64,000 nucleotides of DNA from RUG11237 sp045119215 (GTDB taxonomy: Bacteria; Bacillota; Clostridia; Lachnospirales; Lachnospiraceae). Within the stretch, counting starts at the first letter, position 1. Each line of letters opens with the position of its first letter. Shown one piece after another: positions 8,442 to 16,999 of the stretch. Made by a program: the position numbers and the translations under genes. The stretch covers positions 1 through 64,000 of the forward strand of contig JBGVDD010000028.1 of assembly GCA_045119215.1 (NCBI GenBank), given 5' to 3'. The notes under the pieces were generated by a model, which was given only the letters and a program-made list of their open reading frames with translations, did not search any database and was not told the origin of the DNA.

Positions 8442-9823
8442 TGAGTTTTCTTGATTTACTCTCTATGAGCGCTAGTAATCTATGGCGCCGAAAACTGAGA
8501 ACCTGTCTAACCATCTTGGGCGTTATTATAGGAACTGCCTCAATTGTGGTTATGTTATCCTTAGGTTTTGGCTTGAAGAAAAGTTACCTGGCCGAAATTG
8601 AGAACTCTGGTGAACTTACAACTATCAATGTATATTCCGGTGGTAACAATTATTATTACGGTGAAGATGGACAAACTTCAAACACCGATACTGAAATTAC
8701 CGATGAGATTATTGAACAATTTGCAACATTAGATCATGTGGATTTTGTTTCACCTATTTTATCTTGTAATATTATATTTAGACAAGGCGTCTACCGATAT
8801 GATTCCTATGTAACTGCCATGACCACAGAGGCTATGACGAAGAAAAAGTTACAGCTTGCTTCTGGAACCATCCCCACCGGTGATGAAGAAATACGGTTTA
8901 TTTTTGGAAATTCTTCGGTGCAGGACTTTTATAATTATAAAACAAATGCCTACCCATACTGGGATACCGGAGAACTCCCGGATATTGATTTTGATGGCGA
9001 CTTTTTTGTTATTTATGATACCGAAGCCTTTTATAATTCCCAATATGGTGGAGATAGCGAAACCCCGGTAAAGCCCCCCAAAAAGTACATTACCAAAAAT
9101 AATTGTCTTGTTGCTGGAGGGGTAGACAATTACAACAGTTTTTCCTATGGTGTATACACTAATATCGATGCATTAAAAAAACAACTAAAAAAGGTATTTA
9201 AGAACAAACCTATTCCTGGTCAGCCTACCACGAAGGGAGGAAAACCTTACTCATACTGGGTATACGAACAGGCCTATGTTCAGGTGGATGATTTTAATTA
9301 TGTATCTGAGGTACAAAAAAAGATTGCAGACATGGGATTTCAGGCAGATTCCAATGCCGAATACGTAGAATCTACCCAGAAGCAGTTTAATACTATCCAG
9401 ATGGTTCTTGGGGGAATTGGTTCTGTAGCTCTTTTTGTAGCAGCAATCAGTATTGCCAATACCATGATGATGTCTATATATGAGCGTACTAAAGAGATTG
9501 GAATTATCAAAGTATTAGGATGCAGCTTGGGCAATATCCGTTCTCTCTTCCTTATTGAAGCCGCTTTTATTGGTTTTATAGGAGGATTTCTTGGTTTAAT
9601 CCTAAGCTACGGATTATCCTGGCTTTTAAATGCTTTTCTAGGCGGTGCACTAAGCAGCGCCATGGATATGGGCAGTGGAAGTGGTTCCGGCATTTCTTAC
9701 ATTCCTCTATGGCTATCAGCTCTTGCCCTGATATTCGCAGTTTTGGTTGGTGTAATTGCCGGCTTCCTGCCTGCAATGAGAGCAATGAAACTAAGTCCTC
9801 TCTCTGCCATCAAAACCGAATAA
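8441..9823 (+). CDS. FtsX/MacB-type ABC transporter permease
   Basis: 460 residues. One N-terminal membrane helix (about 20-45, preceded by LWRRKLRTCLTILGVIIG, the standard MacB entry sequence) is followed by a large extracytoplasmic domain (about 50-320) rich in Tyr and Asp. Three C-terminal helices then form the FtsX domain (about 330-455) with ERTKEIGIIKVLG, the conserved coupling-helix motif. The ATG shares its A with the TAA of the preceding gene. The gene completes a three-gene exporter; cargo cannot be told. It ends at a strong bidirectional terminator shared with metK. Confidence 0.9.
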   Translation: MSFLDLLSMSASNLWRRKLRTCLTILGVIIGTASIVVMLSLGFGLKKSYLAEIENSGELTTINVYSGGNNYYYGEDGQTSNTDTEITDEIIEQFATLDHVDFVSPILSCNIIFRQGVYRYDSYVTAMTTEAMTKKKLQLASGTIPTGDEEIRFIFGNSSVQDFYNYKTNAYPYWDTGELPDIDFDGDFFVIYDTEAFYNSQYGGDSETPVKPPKKYITKNNCLVAGGVDNYNSFSYGVYTNIDALKKQLKKVFKNKPIPGQPTTKGGKPYSYWVYEQAYVQVDDFNYVSEVQKKIADMGFQADSNAEYVESTQKQFNTIQMVLGGIGSVALFVAAISIANTMMMSIYERTKEIGIIKVLGCSLGNIRSLFLIEAAFIGFIGGFLGLILSYGLSWLLNAFLGGALSSAMDMGSGSGSGISYIPLWLSALALIFAVLVGVIAGFLPAMRAMKLSPLSAIKTE

Positions 9824-9840
9824 TATACTATATGGTATAA

Positions 9841-9880
9841 AAAACTCCCCGTTGATTTTCTTCAACGGGGAGTTTTGATT
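9841..9880. terminator. Bidirectional terminator between the permease gene and metK
   Basis: A perfect 15-bp stem (AAAACTCCCCGTTGA at 9841-9855 with its complement at 9862-9876) carries A and T tracts on both sides, serving convergent genes on both strands. Confidence 0.9.
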
Positions 9881-9884
9881 TTAT

Positions 9885-11066
9885 TTATAGGTATTTTTTT
9901 AAGACTTCTACTTTATCTAATTTTTCCCAAGGTAGATTCAAATCGTTGCGACCAAAGTGTCCATAAGCTGCGGTCTGTTTATAAATTGGTCTACGTAAAT
10001 CTAACATCTTGATGATTCCTGCCGGACGTAAATCAAAGTTTTCACGAATAATCTCCACAATTCTTTCATCCGAAAGTTTTCCTGTACCATTCGTATCCAC
10101 CATAATAGACATTGGCTGGGCAACTCCAATAGCATAAGATAACTGGATTTCACATCTGTCAGCAAGCCCTGCTGCCACAATATTCTTTGCTACATAACGA
10201 GCTGCATAAGCCGCAGAACGATCCACCTTTGTGCAATCCTTACCCGAAAAAGCACCGCCACCGTGACGTGCAAATCCACCGTAAGTATCTACAATGATTT
10301 TTCTACCGGTAAGACCGGAATCCCCGTTAGGTCCACCAATGACAAATCGTCCTGTTGGATTAATAAAGAACTTTGTATTCTCATCTATCAGTTCCTTTGG
10401 CAACACTGGTGCAAAGACATATTTTTTGATATCCTCATGAATCTGCTCCTGGGTTACATTCTCATCGTGCTGTGTGGACAATACAACGGCATCCAGATGA
10501 ATTGGTTTTCCTTTTTCATCATATTCTACTGTAACCTGTGTTTTTCCATCCGGTCTTAAATATGGCAATGTTCCATCCTTACGAACTTCTGTCAGTTTTC
10601 TTGATAATTTGTGTGCCAGTGCTATTGGATAAGGCATATATTCTTCTGTTTCGTTGGTTGCAAATCCAAACATCATTCCCTGGTCGCCTGCTCCGGTGTC
10701 TAAGTCATCTTTTAGTTCACCCTCTCTGGCCTCCAATGCCTTGTCCACTCCCATAGCAATATCCGGTGACTGCTTGTCCAATGCAATCATAACAGCACAA
10801 GAATTACCATCGAATCCTATCTTAGAATCATTATATCCAATTTCACACACAGTATCACGCACAATCTGTGTGATATCTACATTTGCCTTGGTGGTAATCT
10901 CACCCATAATCATAATAAATCCTGTGTTGGTAAGGGTTTCACAGGCCACACGGCTCATAGGATCCTGTGCAAGCATTGCATCAAGAATCGCATCAGATAC
11001 CTGGTCACAAATTTTATCCGGATGTCCTTCTGTCACGGACTCAGATGTAAATAATAATTTTTCCAT
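9885..11066 (-). CDS. metK: S-adenosylmethionine synthetase
   Basis: 393 residues, the normal family length. The enzyme makes SAM from methionine and ATP in the cytoplasm. Seen are the N-terminal TSESVTEGHPDKICDQ with the ATP-binding His, GAGDQGMMFGFA (the methionine and phosphate loop), GGAFSGKDCTKVDRS (P-loop-like, C-terminal third) and YGHFGR near the end. The start ATG is preceded by AGGAGGAAAG. Transcription is controlled by an upstream SAM-I riboswitch with its own terminator, giving feedback repression by the product. Confidence 0.97.
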   Translation of the reverse strand: MEKLLFTSESVTEGHPDKICDQVSDAILDAMLAQDPMSRVACETLTNTGFIMIMGEITTKANVDITQIVRDTVCEIGYNDSKIGFDGNSCAVMIALDKQSPDIAMGVDKALEAREGELKDDLDTGAGDQGMMFGFATNETEEYMPYPIALAHKLSRKLTEVRKDGTLPYLRPDGKTQVTVEYDEKGKPIHLDAVVLSTQHDENVTQEQIHEDIKKYVFAPVLPKELIDENTKFFINPTGRFVIGGPNGDSGLTGRKIIVDTYGGFARHGGGAFSGKDCTKVDRSAAYAARYVAKNIVAAGLADRCEIQLSYAIGVAQPMSIMVDTNGTGKLSDERIVEIIRENFDLRPAGIIKMLDLRRPIYKQTAAYGHFGRNDLNLPWEKLDKVEVLKKYL

Positions 11067-11088
11067 TTCTTTCCTCCTGGTATTTTTT

Positions 11089-11127
11089 CAAAAAAAGACG
11101 AATCCTCATAGTAATTTGAGGATTCGT
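11089..11127 (-). terminator. SAM riboswitch expression-platform terminator
   Basis: On the minus strand ACGAATCCTCA (11127-11117) pairs with TGAGGATTCGT (11108-11098), an 11-bp stem followed by CTTTTTTT, 22 nt before the metK RBS. It lies just behind the riboswitch aptamer, as expected for premature termination when SAM is bound. Confidence 0.9.
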
Positions 11128-11144
11128 TTATCATTCACCAAATC

Positions 11145-11240
11145 CTCTTATTGTTCGATTACTCGCTCAGGTTGGCACCTTCCAAACGGGGTTGCCGTGG
11201 CTTCACAGATCCTTTGTATCTCCACCACTCTGAATAAGAG
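11145..11240 (-). promoter_or_regulatory. SAM-I riboswitch (S-box) aptamer upstream of metK
   Basis: Minus-strand sequence opens with CTCTTATTCAGAGTGGTGGAG and closes with the P1 complement AATAAGAG. Between them are GAAGCCACGGCAACC and GGTGCCAACCTGAGCGAG, the conserved core of the S-box family (kink-turn GA pairs, pseudoknot loop, J3/4). A terminator follows. This identifies SAM-dependent transcriptional shut-off of metK. Confidence 0.95.
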
Positions 11241-11271
11241 AGAATTGTCATATTCTGTTGTCTGCTCTCAT

Positions 11272-11300
11272 AGACTACTACGTTTTTACCTTTTCGTCAA
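11272..11300 (-). promoter_or_regulatory. metK promoter
   Basis: TTGACG (11300-11295) and TAGTCT (11277-11272) are separated by 17 nt and lie about 30 nt before the riboswitch aptamer. The -35 is good; the -10 matches only three of six. Confidence 0.55.
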
Positions 11301-11336
11301 GTATTTTATCCATTAATTTAATTCAACTCAATTCAA

Positions 11337-12365
11337 CTACTCTTCTTCCACCTCTTCCGGGGCCTCTTCCTCTGTTACTTTTGCCTTTTCAATCACTTTA
11401 TCCATAGCCTTTTGCCGGTAATATAATTCCTCTAACTCCTGTTTTGTAAAAGATTCATACAACTCATCCTCTGTGGCAGCCTCATAATATTCCATATAAC
11501 GATTTATAAAATCCTGATAATCTTTTGGGTCTTTCGTAATATTTTCTGCTTTTACCAGAGCCTGCACAGCTAATTTTTCCTGGATATTTAACACAGCACA
11601 AGCCTCCAAGTCCTCATCACTTATCATATCAGATAATTCCATTCCAAACATTGCAGCATAATCTTCATAAGAGGCTTTCACTTCTTCATAAGAGGCTTTT
11701 TTCATTTTTTTCGTAAAGTCCTTGTATTCTGAAGCCTCTACCACTGCTGACAATGCACTGTCTCGAAGCTCCTCTTCACTGCTTTCATCATTCTCCTCCA
11801 TTACTTTATTTTTCAAATACTCTTCAAACGCTTCCGTAGATGAATATTCGGTATTCTCCTTTACAAAATCATCATTGTATTCCGGATAGCTTACCATGGT
11901 GATACCTGTAATTTCGAAGGTATATGTAACTACTGTGCCATCGCTGTCATCCTTCACAGATACGGTTTCTCCCACTTTATGACCAGTTAATTCCTCATCT
12001 ACCTGAGCACTGATTTCTTCTTGTCCAATAGTCAAATCAAATTCTCCATAATCTTCTGTGGTACCATTTTCTTCATAAGTAAGATTTGTGCTAACCAAAT
12101 CTCCTGACTGAATGGCTCGATCTGTCACCTGGGTCTCCACACTATATTCTTCCATAAATTCTTCCTTTGCAAGCTCCACATCTTCCTGGGATACCGGTGT
12201 GATATACTTGGTTAACTCCAGCCCCTCATAATTTCCCAAAGTCATGTACTGCCCAGTCATTTTTTCTGTAGCAACAAAAGTACTCTCTATTTTATCCGTC
12301 CCACAACCACTGATACACAAGATTCCCATCAATATCATACTTATTAATAATCTTCTCTTTTTCAT
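11337..12365 (-). CDS. Trigger-factor-like peptidyl-prolyl isomerase lipoprotein
   Basis: 342 residues. A lipoprotein signal peptide ends in C-I-S-G-C with lipidated Cys21, so the protein is anchored outside the membrane. Residues about 95-175 resemble the FKBP-type PPIase domain of trigger factor (GDLVSTNLTYE, FDLTIGQEEI, GHKVGETVSV). The rest is long charged helices like the trigger-factor C-terminal chaperone arms, and the tail is Glu-rich. It probably folds secreted proteins at the cell surface, in a role like PrsA (inference). Canonical Tig is cytoplasmic and larger (about 430 residues) and lacks a signal peptide. No clear terminator separates it from the metK promoter downstream. Confidence 0.8.
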   Translation of the reverse strand: MKKRRLLISMILMGILCISGCGTDKIESTFVATEKMTGQYMTLGNYEGLELTKYITPVSQEDVELAKEEFMEEYSVETQVTDRAIQSGDLVSTNLTYEENGTTEDYGEFDLTIGQEEISAQVDEELTGHKVGETVSVKDDSDGTVVTYTFEITGITMVSYPEYNDDFVKENTEYSSTEAFEEYLKNKVMEENDESSEEELRDSALSAVVEASEYKDFTKKMKKASYEEVKASYEDYAAMFGMELSDMISDEDLEACAVLNIQEKLAVQALVKAENITKDPKDYQDFINRYMEYYEAATEDELYESFTKQELEELYYRQKAMDKVIEKAKVTEEEAPEEVEEE

Positions 12366-12470
12366 AATGTTCCTTTCCTCTGCTTTCCATTTATCTTGAC
12401 TCTACATAAACATTAACATATTTTTGAATTTTTGTCTTTTATTTTTTTGTGAACATTTCAGGAAATTACC

Positions 12471-12499
12471 TTGACTTTTTGACGATAAAATCCTAAAAT
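12471..12499 (+). promoter_or_regulatory. Promoter of the HD-GYP gene
   Basis: TTGACT (12471-12476), 17-nt spacer, TAAAAT (12494-12499). A start near 12506 would give a leader of about 230 nt. Confidence 0.7.
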
Positions 12500-12505
12500 T
12501 AAAGT

Positions 12506-12737
12506 AGTTGTTTGTACAAAATTGTAGATTTGTAACTATTCAGTACAGCTGTCAGCATTTACTGCTGACACCGTAAGAAAATGTATATTTTACAAAAATC
12601 GGGCAATTTTGCATGCGTAAGCATTGCCCGATTTACGTAACTGTTCATTGGTTCTGAACAGTTACGTAGATTTTTATAATTTATCGCACATTTTGGAATA
12701 TCAAAAAACATATAAAAATAATTTGGAGGTAAACCGT
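12506..12737 (+). promoter_or_regulatory. Long hairpin-rich 5' leader of the HD-GYP gene
   Basis: The leader contains three inverted repeats in a row: TGTCAGCA/TGCTGACA at 12550-12570, CGGGCAAT/ATTGCCCG at 12600-12630, and a perfect 13-bp repeat TACGTAACTGTTC/GAACAGTTACGTA at 12634-12668. The last is followed by GATTTTTATAA, resembling a weak terminator. TAGTT/AACTA near the start may form a fourth. It does not match c-di-GMP riboswitch classes that I know. It may be a cis-regulatory RNA, an attenuator or a mobile palindrome. Confidence 0.5.
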
Positions 12738-13817
12738 ATGGCAGTAATATCATTAGATCAATTAAAAGCTGGGATGATATTGGCAGATGATGTTTATATC
12801 TTTAACAATAAATTATTGTTACCAAAGGGAACAGAGCTTAGCGATTATATGATTAACAAATTGGGGTTCTACGCTATTAAATCTGTGAAAGTTTGTGATG
12901 AGACATCATCTAATGATAACACTACAAAGAAAGAACCGGCAGAACAGTCTTATGCACAACGCTTAAGACAATCTGCGGAATTTAAAGCATTTAAGGAAGA
13001 ATACTTTAAAAATGTATATCAATTCAAAACAGATTTCCTGGAAATTGCAAATAATAACGAAAAAATTGATCCTGATGCCTTTGTAAATAAGATATCTTCC
13101 ATACTGGATAGTTGCAAAGGTGTCAGTGTATTTGATATGCTACATTGTATGAGGGATTACGATGACGCAACCTTTGTACACTCTTTAAATACAGCCTTAA
13201 TCTGTAATGTATTTGGAGGCTGGCTTTCTATGAGTAAAGAGGATATCGATGTTCTAACCCTTGCTGCTTTGCTTCACGACATTGGTAAAATTCGCGTTCC
13301 TGACAGCATTACAAAAAAGACTGGTGTGTTAACCGAAACTGAGCGTACACTCATGCAAGCCCATACAGTCTATGGATTTGAAATCTTAAAAAATCAGGAT
13401 ATTGATGAGAGAATCCGACTTACCGCATTAATGCATCATGAAAAATATGACGGAACTGGATATCCCAAAAAACTAAAAGGGGAACAAATTGAAGATTTTG
13501 CAAAGATTGTAGGAATTGCGTCCGAGTATGATTCATTAACATCCTCCCGCTCTTACCGCCAGGCAAAATGCCCATTTGAAGTCATCAAACGATTCGAGCT
13601 GGAAGGATTACAACGTTATGATACCAGATTTATACTTACATTTCTGGAGCATATCTCCAACTCTTTTATTAATAACACTGTCCAGCTTAGCGATGGAAGA
13701 AAAGGCGAAATTGTTATGATTAATCGACAATTTCTATCCCGCCCTATAGTGAAATGCGGTACAGAGTTTGTTGATTTATCCAAGAAAACAAGTATTTCCA
13801 TAGAGGCCATTATATAA
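12738..13817 (+). CDS. HD-GYP domain cyclic-di-GMP phosphodiesterase
   Basis: 359 residues from ATG 12738, chosen because GGAGGT lies 7 nt upstream; the frame also stays open further 5' but without an RBS. The N-terminal 60 residues (LDQLKAGMILADDVY, LLLPKGTEL) are the small domain usually preceding HD-GYP. The catalytic domain has LLHDIGKIRVP and HHEKYDGTGYP, the metal-binding HD and GYP motifs, so degradation of c-di-GMP is expected. No receiver or membrane segment is present, so control is probably at expression, through the leader. With flagella and Tad pili nearby, it could tune the motile-sessile switch (inference). Confidence 0.9.
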   Translation: MAVISLDQLKAGMILADDVYIFNNKLLLPKGTELSDYMINKLGFYAIKSVKVCDETSSNDNTTKKEPAEQSYAQRLRQSAEFKAFKEEYFKNVYQFKTDFLEIANNNEKIDPDAFVNKISSILDSCKGVSVFDMLHCMRDYDDATFVHSLNTALICNVFGGWLSMSKEDIDVLTLAALLHDIGKIRVPDSITKKTGVLTETERTLMQAHTVYGFEILKNQDIDERIRLTALMHHEKYDGTGYPKKLKGEQIEDFAKIVGIASEYDSLTSSRSYRQAKCPFEVIKRFELEGLQRYDTRFILTFLEHISNSFINNTVQLSDGRKGEIVMINRQFLSRPIVKCGTEFVDLSKKTSISIEAII

Positions 13818-13840
13818 TTTTAATTTATGTCACTAAAAGA

Positions 13841-13878
13841 GGGCTGCACACTAATTTTTAGTGTGACAGCCCCTTTTT
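13841..13878. terminator. Bidirectional terminator between the HD-GYP gene and murA
   Basis: GGGCTG-C-ACACTAA pairs with TTAGTGT-GA-CAGCCC (13841-13872), followed by CTTTTTT on the plus strand. It serves two convergent genes. Confidence 0.88.
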
Positions 13879-15170
13879 TAACCTACTTTTAAGGTAAATT
13901 TAGTAATCTGTTCTTCACTGTTCACCCGCTCTATCTTAGCTCCCAGTCCTCTCAGTTTTTCTTCAAACGCCTCATAACCTCTTTGAATGTATACAATATC
14001 ATCCACCACCGTAATTCCTTCAGCTGCTAATCCTGCTATTACCAATGCTGCGCCTGCTCTAAGATCCGGTGCACTAACTCTGGCTCCGGTGTATTTTTCC
14101 ACTCCGCTAATAATAGCAGTATTTCCCTCTACCTTTATATTTCCGCCCATACGTGCTAATTCATCCACATACTTAAAGCGATTTTCAAAAATACTTTCCG
14201 TTACGATACTTGTTCCCTCCGAAAGACCTAATGTCACTGCAATCTGAGGCTGCATATCTGTTGGATAACCTGGATACGGAAGAGTCTTTACATGAGTATG
14301 CTGTAACGGCTTCGAGGCAATGACACGCACCGCATCATCATATTCCTTAATTTCACAGCCTATTTCCAAGAGCTTAGCTGTGGTAGCTTCTAAGTGTTTA
14401 GGAATGACATTTTTCACTGTTACATCACCTTTGGTTGCTGCTGCTGCAAACATAAAAGTTCCGGCTTCTATCTGATCGGGAATGATAGAGTATTCTGTTT
14501 TATGTAATCGCTCAACTCCTTTAATACGAATCACATCCGTACCTGCACCTTTGATGTTTGCTCCCATACTATTTAAGAAATTGGCAATATCTACTACATG
14601 AGGTTCTTTTGCCGCATTTTCAATAATAGTGTTTCCCTTTGCCAAGGCGGCAACCATAATGATATTAATGGTTGCTCCCACCGAAACCACATCAAGGTAA
14701 ATGTGGTTTCCGCTTAACTCTTTTGCCTCTGTTGCAATCTGTCCGTGCTCAATAGAAACCTCTGCACCTAACGCCTTGAATCCTTTAATATGCTGGTCAA
14801 TTGGACGGCTGCCAATATTACATCCCCCTGGCAAAGCCACACAGGCTTTTTTGTATTTTCCAAGTAATGCACCCAGCAAATAGTATGAAGCTCTGATTTT
14901 TTTTATATAATCATATTCTATATTTACATCCTTAATATGAGATCCGTTAATCTTAACTGTATGTCGATCAACTCTCTCCACCATTGCTCCAATTCCCTGA
15001 ATGGCTTGAAGCATTACATTGATATCTCTTACATCTGGAAGATTATCAATTACTACCGTTTCATCTGTCATAATTGCTGCGGCAAGTATTGCCAAAGCTG
15101 CATTTTTTGCACCACCGATTACTACTTCTCCAACTAATGGATTACCGCCCTTAATAACGTACTGTTCCAT
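13878..15170 (-). CDS. murA: UDP-N-acetylglucosamine 1-carboxyvinyltransferase
   Basis: 430 residues. It transfers enolpyruvate from PEP to UDP-GlcNAc, the first committed step of peptidoglycan synthesis. Seen are the N-terminal GAKNAALAILAAA with catalytic Lys22, the loop PGGCNIGSRP with Cys117 (the fosfomycin target) and the C-terminal DLRAGAALVIAGLAA. Length and motifs are those of a full enzyme. Gram-positive genomes often have two paralogues (murA, murZ); which this is cannot be decided. It has its own promoter and a shared terminator. Confidence 0.96.
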   Translation of the reverse strand: MEQYVIKGGNPLVGEVVIGGAKNAALAILAAAIMTDETVVIDNLPDVRDINVMLQAIQGIGAMVERVDRHTVKINGSHIKDVNIEYDYIKKIRASYYLLGALLGKYKKACVALPGGCNIGSRPIDQHIKGFKALGAEVSIEHGQIATEAKELSGNHIYLDVVSVGATINIIMVAALAKGNTIIENAAKEPHVVDIANFLNSMGANIKGAGTDVIRIKGVERLHKTEYSIIPDQIEAGTFMFAAAATKGDVTVKNVIPKHLEATTAKLLEIGCEIKEYDDAVRVIASKPLQHTHVKTLPYPGYPTDMQPQIAVTLGLSEGTSIVTESIFENRFKYVDELARMGGNIKVEGNTAIISGVEKYTGARVSAPDLRAGAALVIAGLAAEGITVVDDIVYIQRGYEAFEEKLRGLGAKIERVNSEEQITKFTLKVG

Positions 15171-15233
15171 TACACACCTCTTAGCTTATCTATTAATAAT
15201 ATAAATTTTTTTATCATCAAAGAACCATTCTTT

Positions 15234-15261
15234 ATTATATCATAAGTACTCTTTTTGTAAA
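15234..15261 (-). promoter_or_regulatory. murA promoter
   Basis: TTTACA (15261-15256), 16-nt spacer, TATAAT (15239-15234), about 65 nt before the murA ATG. Confidence 0.65.
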
Positions 15262-15324
15262 CATGAAATAAGCACAAATTTTTTTATCAAAAGTATAGTT
15301 TCAAGAGTACAATTCACTTATCTT

Positions 15325-16896
15325 TTATTCCATGTACTTAAAAGGATCCACCTGACTTCCATTGATTATAATCTCAAAATGAATATGAGGCCCTGTACTT
15401 CTTCCTGTATTACCACTAAGAGCAATTTTCTCTCCCTGGGTCACATGCTGACCTGAAGAAACCAAAATTTTACTCAAATGTCCATAGCGAGTCTGCCTTC
15501 CATCCGAATGGCTTATTGTAATACAGTATCCATATCCATTTACCCATCCTGCACCTACCACAGTTCCTGCACAGGAAGCTTTTACTGCTGTTCCAATAGG
15601 GCACGCCCAGTCAATGCCTTTATGCATTCTTCCCCAGCGCATTTTAAATCCCGAAGTAAATCTTCCTCCCGAAATTGGTTTTACATAGGTAGGAGGCGTT
15701 ATGGTACCTCTCTCAATAATTGCCGGTTTGGATTCTTTAATAATTTCCTGTTCTACAATTTCCCTATCTGTTTCCTTTCCATTTCGACTATTGACCAATG
15801 CTACAACCTTCCGCTCTCCTATAGAGGCTTCCTGCTTTACAACAGTTTCTGTGGTATACCAGGAATCATTATCCACATATACAGTTTCTGCCTGATATTC
15901 TTCTGTATAAGTCTTTTCTTCCTGGGTAATTACGGAAAGTTCTGGTTCCGGAACAGTTACTGTAAGCTCATCTCCAACACGAATCACAGAGTCTGCACTG
16001 TCTAATCCTTCATTTATGGCTACCAAATTATCAACTGTAGTGTTGTAATTTTCAGCAATAACCGACAAACTGTCACCAGTCTGTACCTCATAAATCTTAT
16101 TCTTCTCTTTATCTTTTGTTACCATGTCTATTGCATCACTTAATGGTGTAATTTCATCATCTTTTACGTATGATTCTATTACCTCCACTGTATCTGCAAA
16201 CAAAATATTAACTAAACCATCTTTTCGTTTCTCTATCTTATTTTCCTGCTGTTCCTCTATAATTTCTTCAAAATCCAGTCCATCGGTCACACATCCTATG
16301 CCGGCCCGAATTGCTGTAGAAGAAACCTGGGGCAAATTGGAATCTGACTTTTTCGCATTGAGAATTTCGGCAGTCATCACATTTAACTCCCTATCTGTAT
16401 CAGATACAAGATCCACCTGATACTGTCCCTCAGGGTCGTATTTATCTTTTGCAGCTTCCAATAAAGCTACAACATCCTCTCTGCTTGCTAACGTCACTGT
16501 AAACTGATTAATTTTTACAGTATATGCTTTCTGATTAAATGTGATAGTTCCCTTTTTCAGCACTTGATTCATTTTTTTTCGTATTTCTTTTTTCGACGTA
16601 CAAATCCCAAATACCCTATGTTCCGGTTCTACCACTAACTCAGCTTTAACAATCGTAAGCCCCTTCTGCATAGCAGCTACTTTTGATTTTTCTTCTAATA
16701 GGATATCCTGAACTTCATCCATAGAAGACACACTACCAATTTCAGTTCCATTTAAAGTTAATTTATAATAATTATTTTCTAATGTTTCAAAACTTCCAAA
16801 TAAGGGATGGATGATAAAAATCCCAAGAACTGTTACTATTGCACCCACCATAAAAAATAAATGTGACTGCTTTCTATGCTTTGTCCATTTCTTCAT
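15325..16896 (-). CDS. Membrane-anchored LysM/G5/M23 cell-wall endopeptidase
   Basis: 523 residues. An N-terminal signal anchor (about 13-33) is followed by an extended region (about 40-265), a LysM domain (about 270-318: YEVQTGDSLSVIAENYNTTV), a G5-like domain (about 320-395, many Glu/Thr) and a C-terminal M23 peptidase (about 405-523). The Zn ligands are visible: H in MHKGIDW, D in the same motif and H-x-H in GPHIHFE. It should cleave peptidoglycan cross-links outside the membrane, for growth or separation. All catalytic residues are present, so it is probably active rather than an EnvC-type activator. ATG 16896 is preceded by GGAGATAGAG. Confidence 0.9.
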   Translation of the reverse strand: MKKWTKHRKQSHLFFMVGAIVTVLGIFIIHPLFGSFETLENNYYKLTLNGTEIGSVSSMDEVQDILLEEKSKVAAMQKGLTIVKAELVVEPEHRVFGICTSKKEIRKKMNQVLKKGTITFNQKAYTVKINQFTVTLASREDVVALLEAAKDKYDPEGQYQVDLVSDTDRELNVMTAEILNAKKSDSNLPQVSSTAIRAGIGCVTDGLDFEEIIEEQQENKIEKRKDGLVNILFADTVEVIESYVKDDEITPLSDAIDMVTKDKEKNKIYEVQTGDSLSVIAENYNTTVDNLVAINEGLDSADSVIRVGDELTVTVPEPELSVITQEEKTYTEEYQAETVYVDNDSWYTTETVVKQEASIGERKVVALVNSRNGKETDREIVEQEIIKESKPAIIERGTITPPTYVKPISGGRFTSGFKMRWGRMHKGIDWACPIGTAVKASCAGTVVGAGWVNGYGYCITISHSDGRQTRYGHLSKILVSSGQHVTQGEKIALSGNTGRSTGPHIHFEIIINGSQVDPFKYME

Positions 16897-16999
16897 GCTC
16901 TATCTCCATAAATTGCAATCACCCAAAATCACGGATTTCTCTTACAAATGTGATTCTGAATAATTGCTGACACTTTTATATCGCAATTTCCAACAAAAC

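Noticed and set aside
10654..11316. 220-codon plus-strand frame across metK and its leader
   Set aside because: It covers the SAM riboswitch and the conserved metK coding strand in the wrong sense and has no initiation signal.
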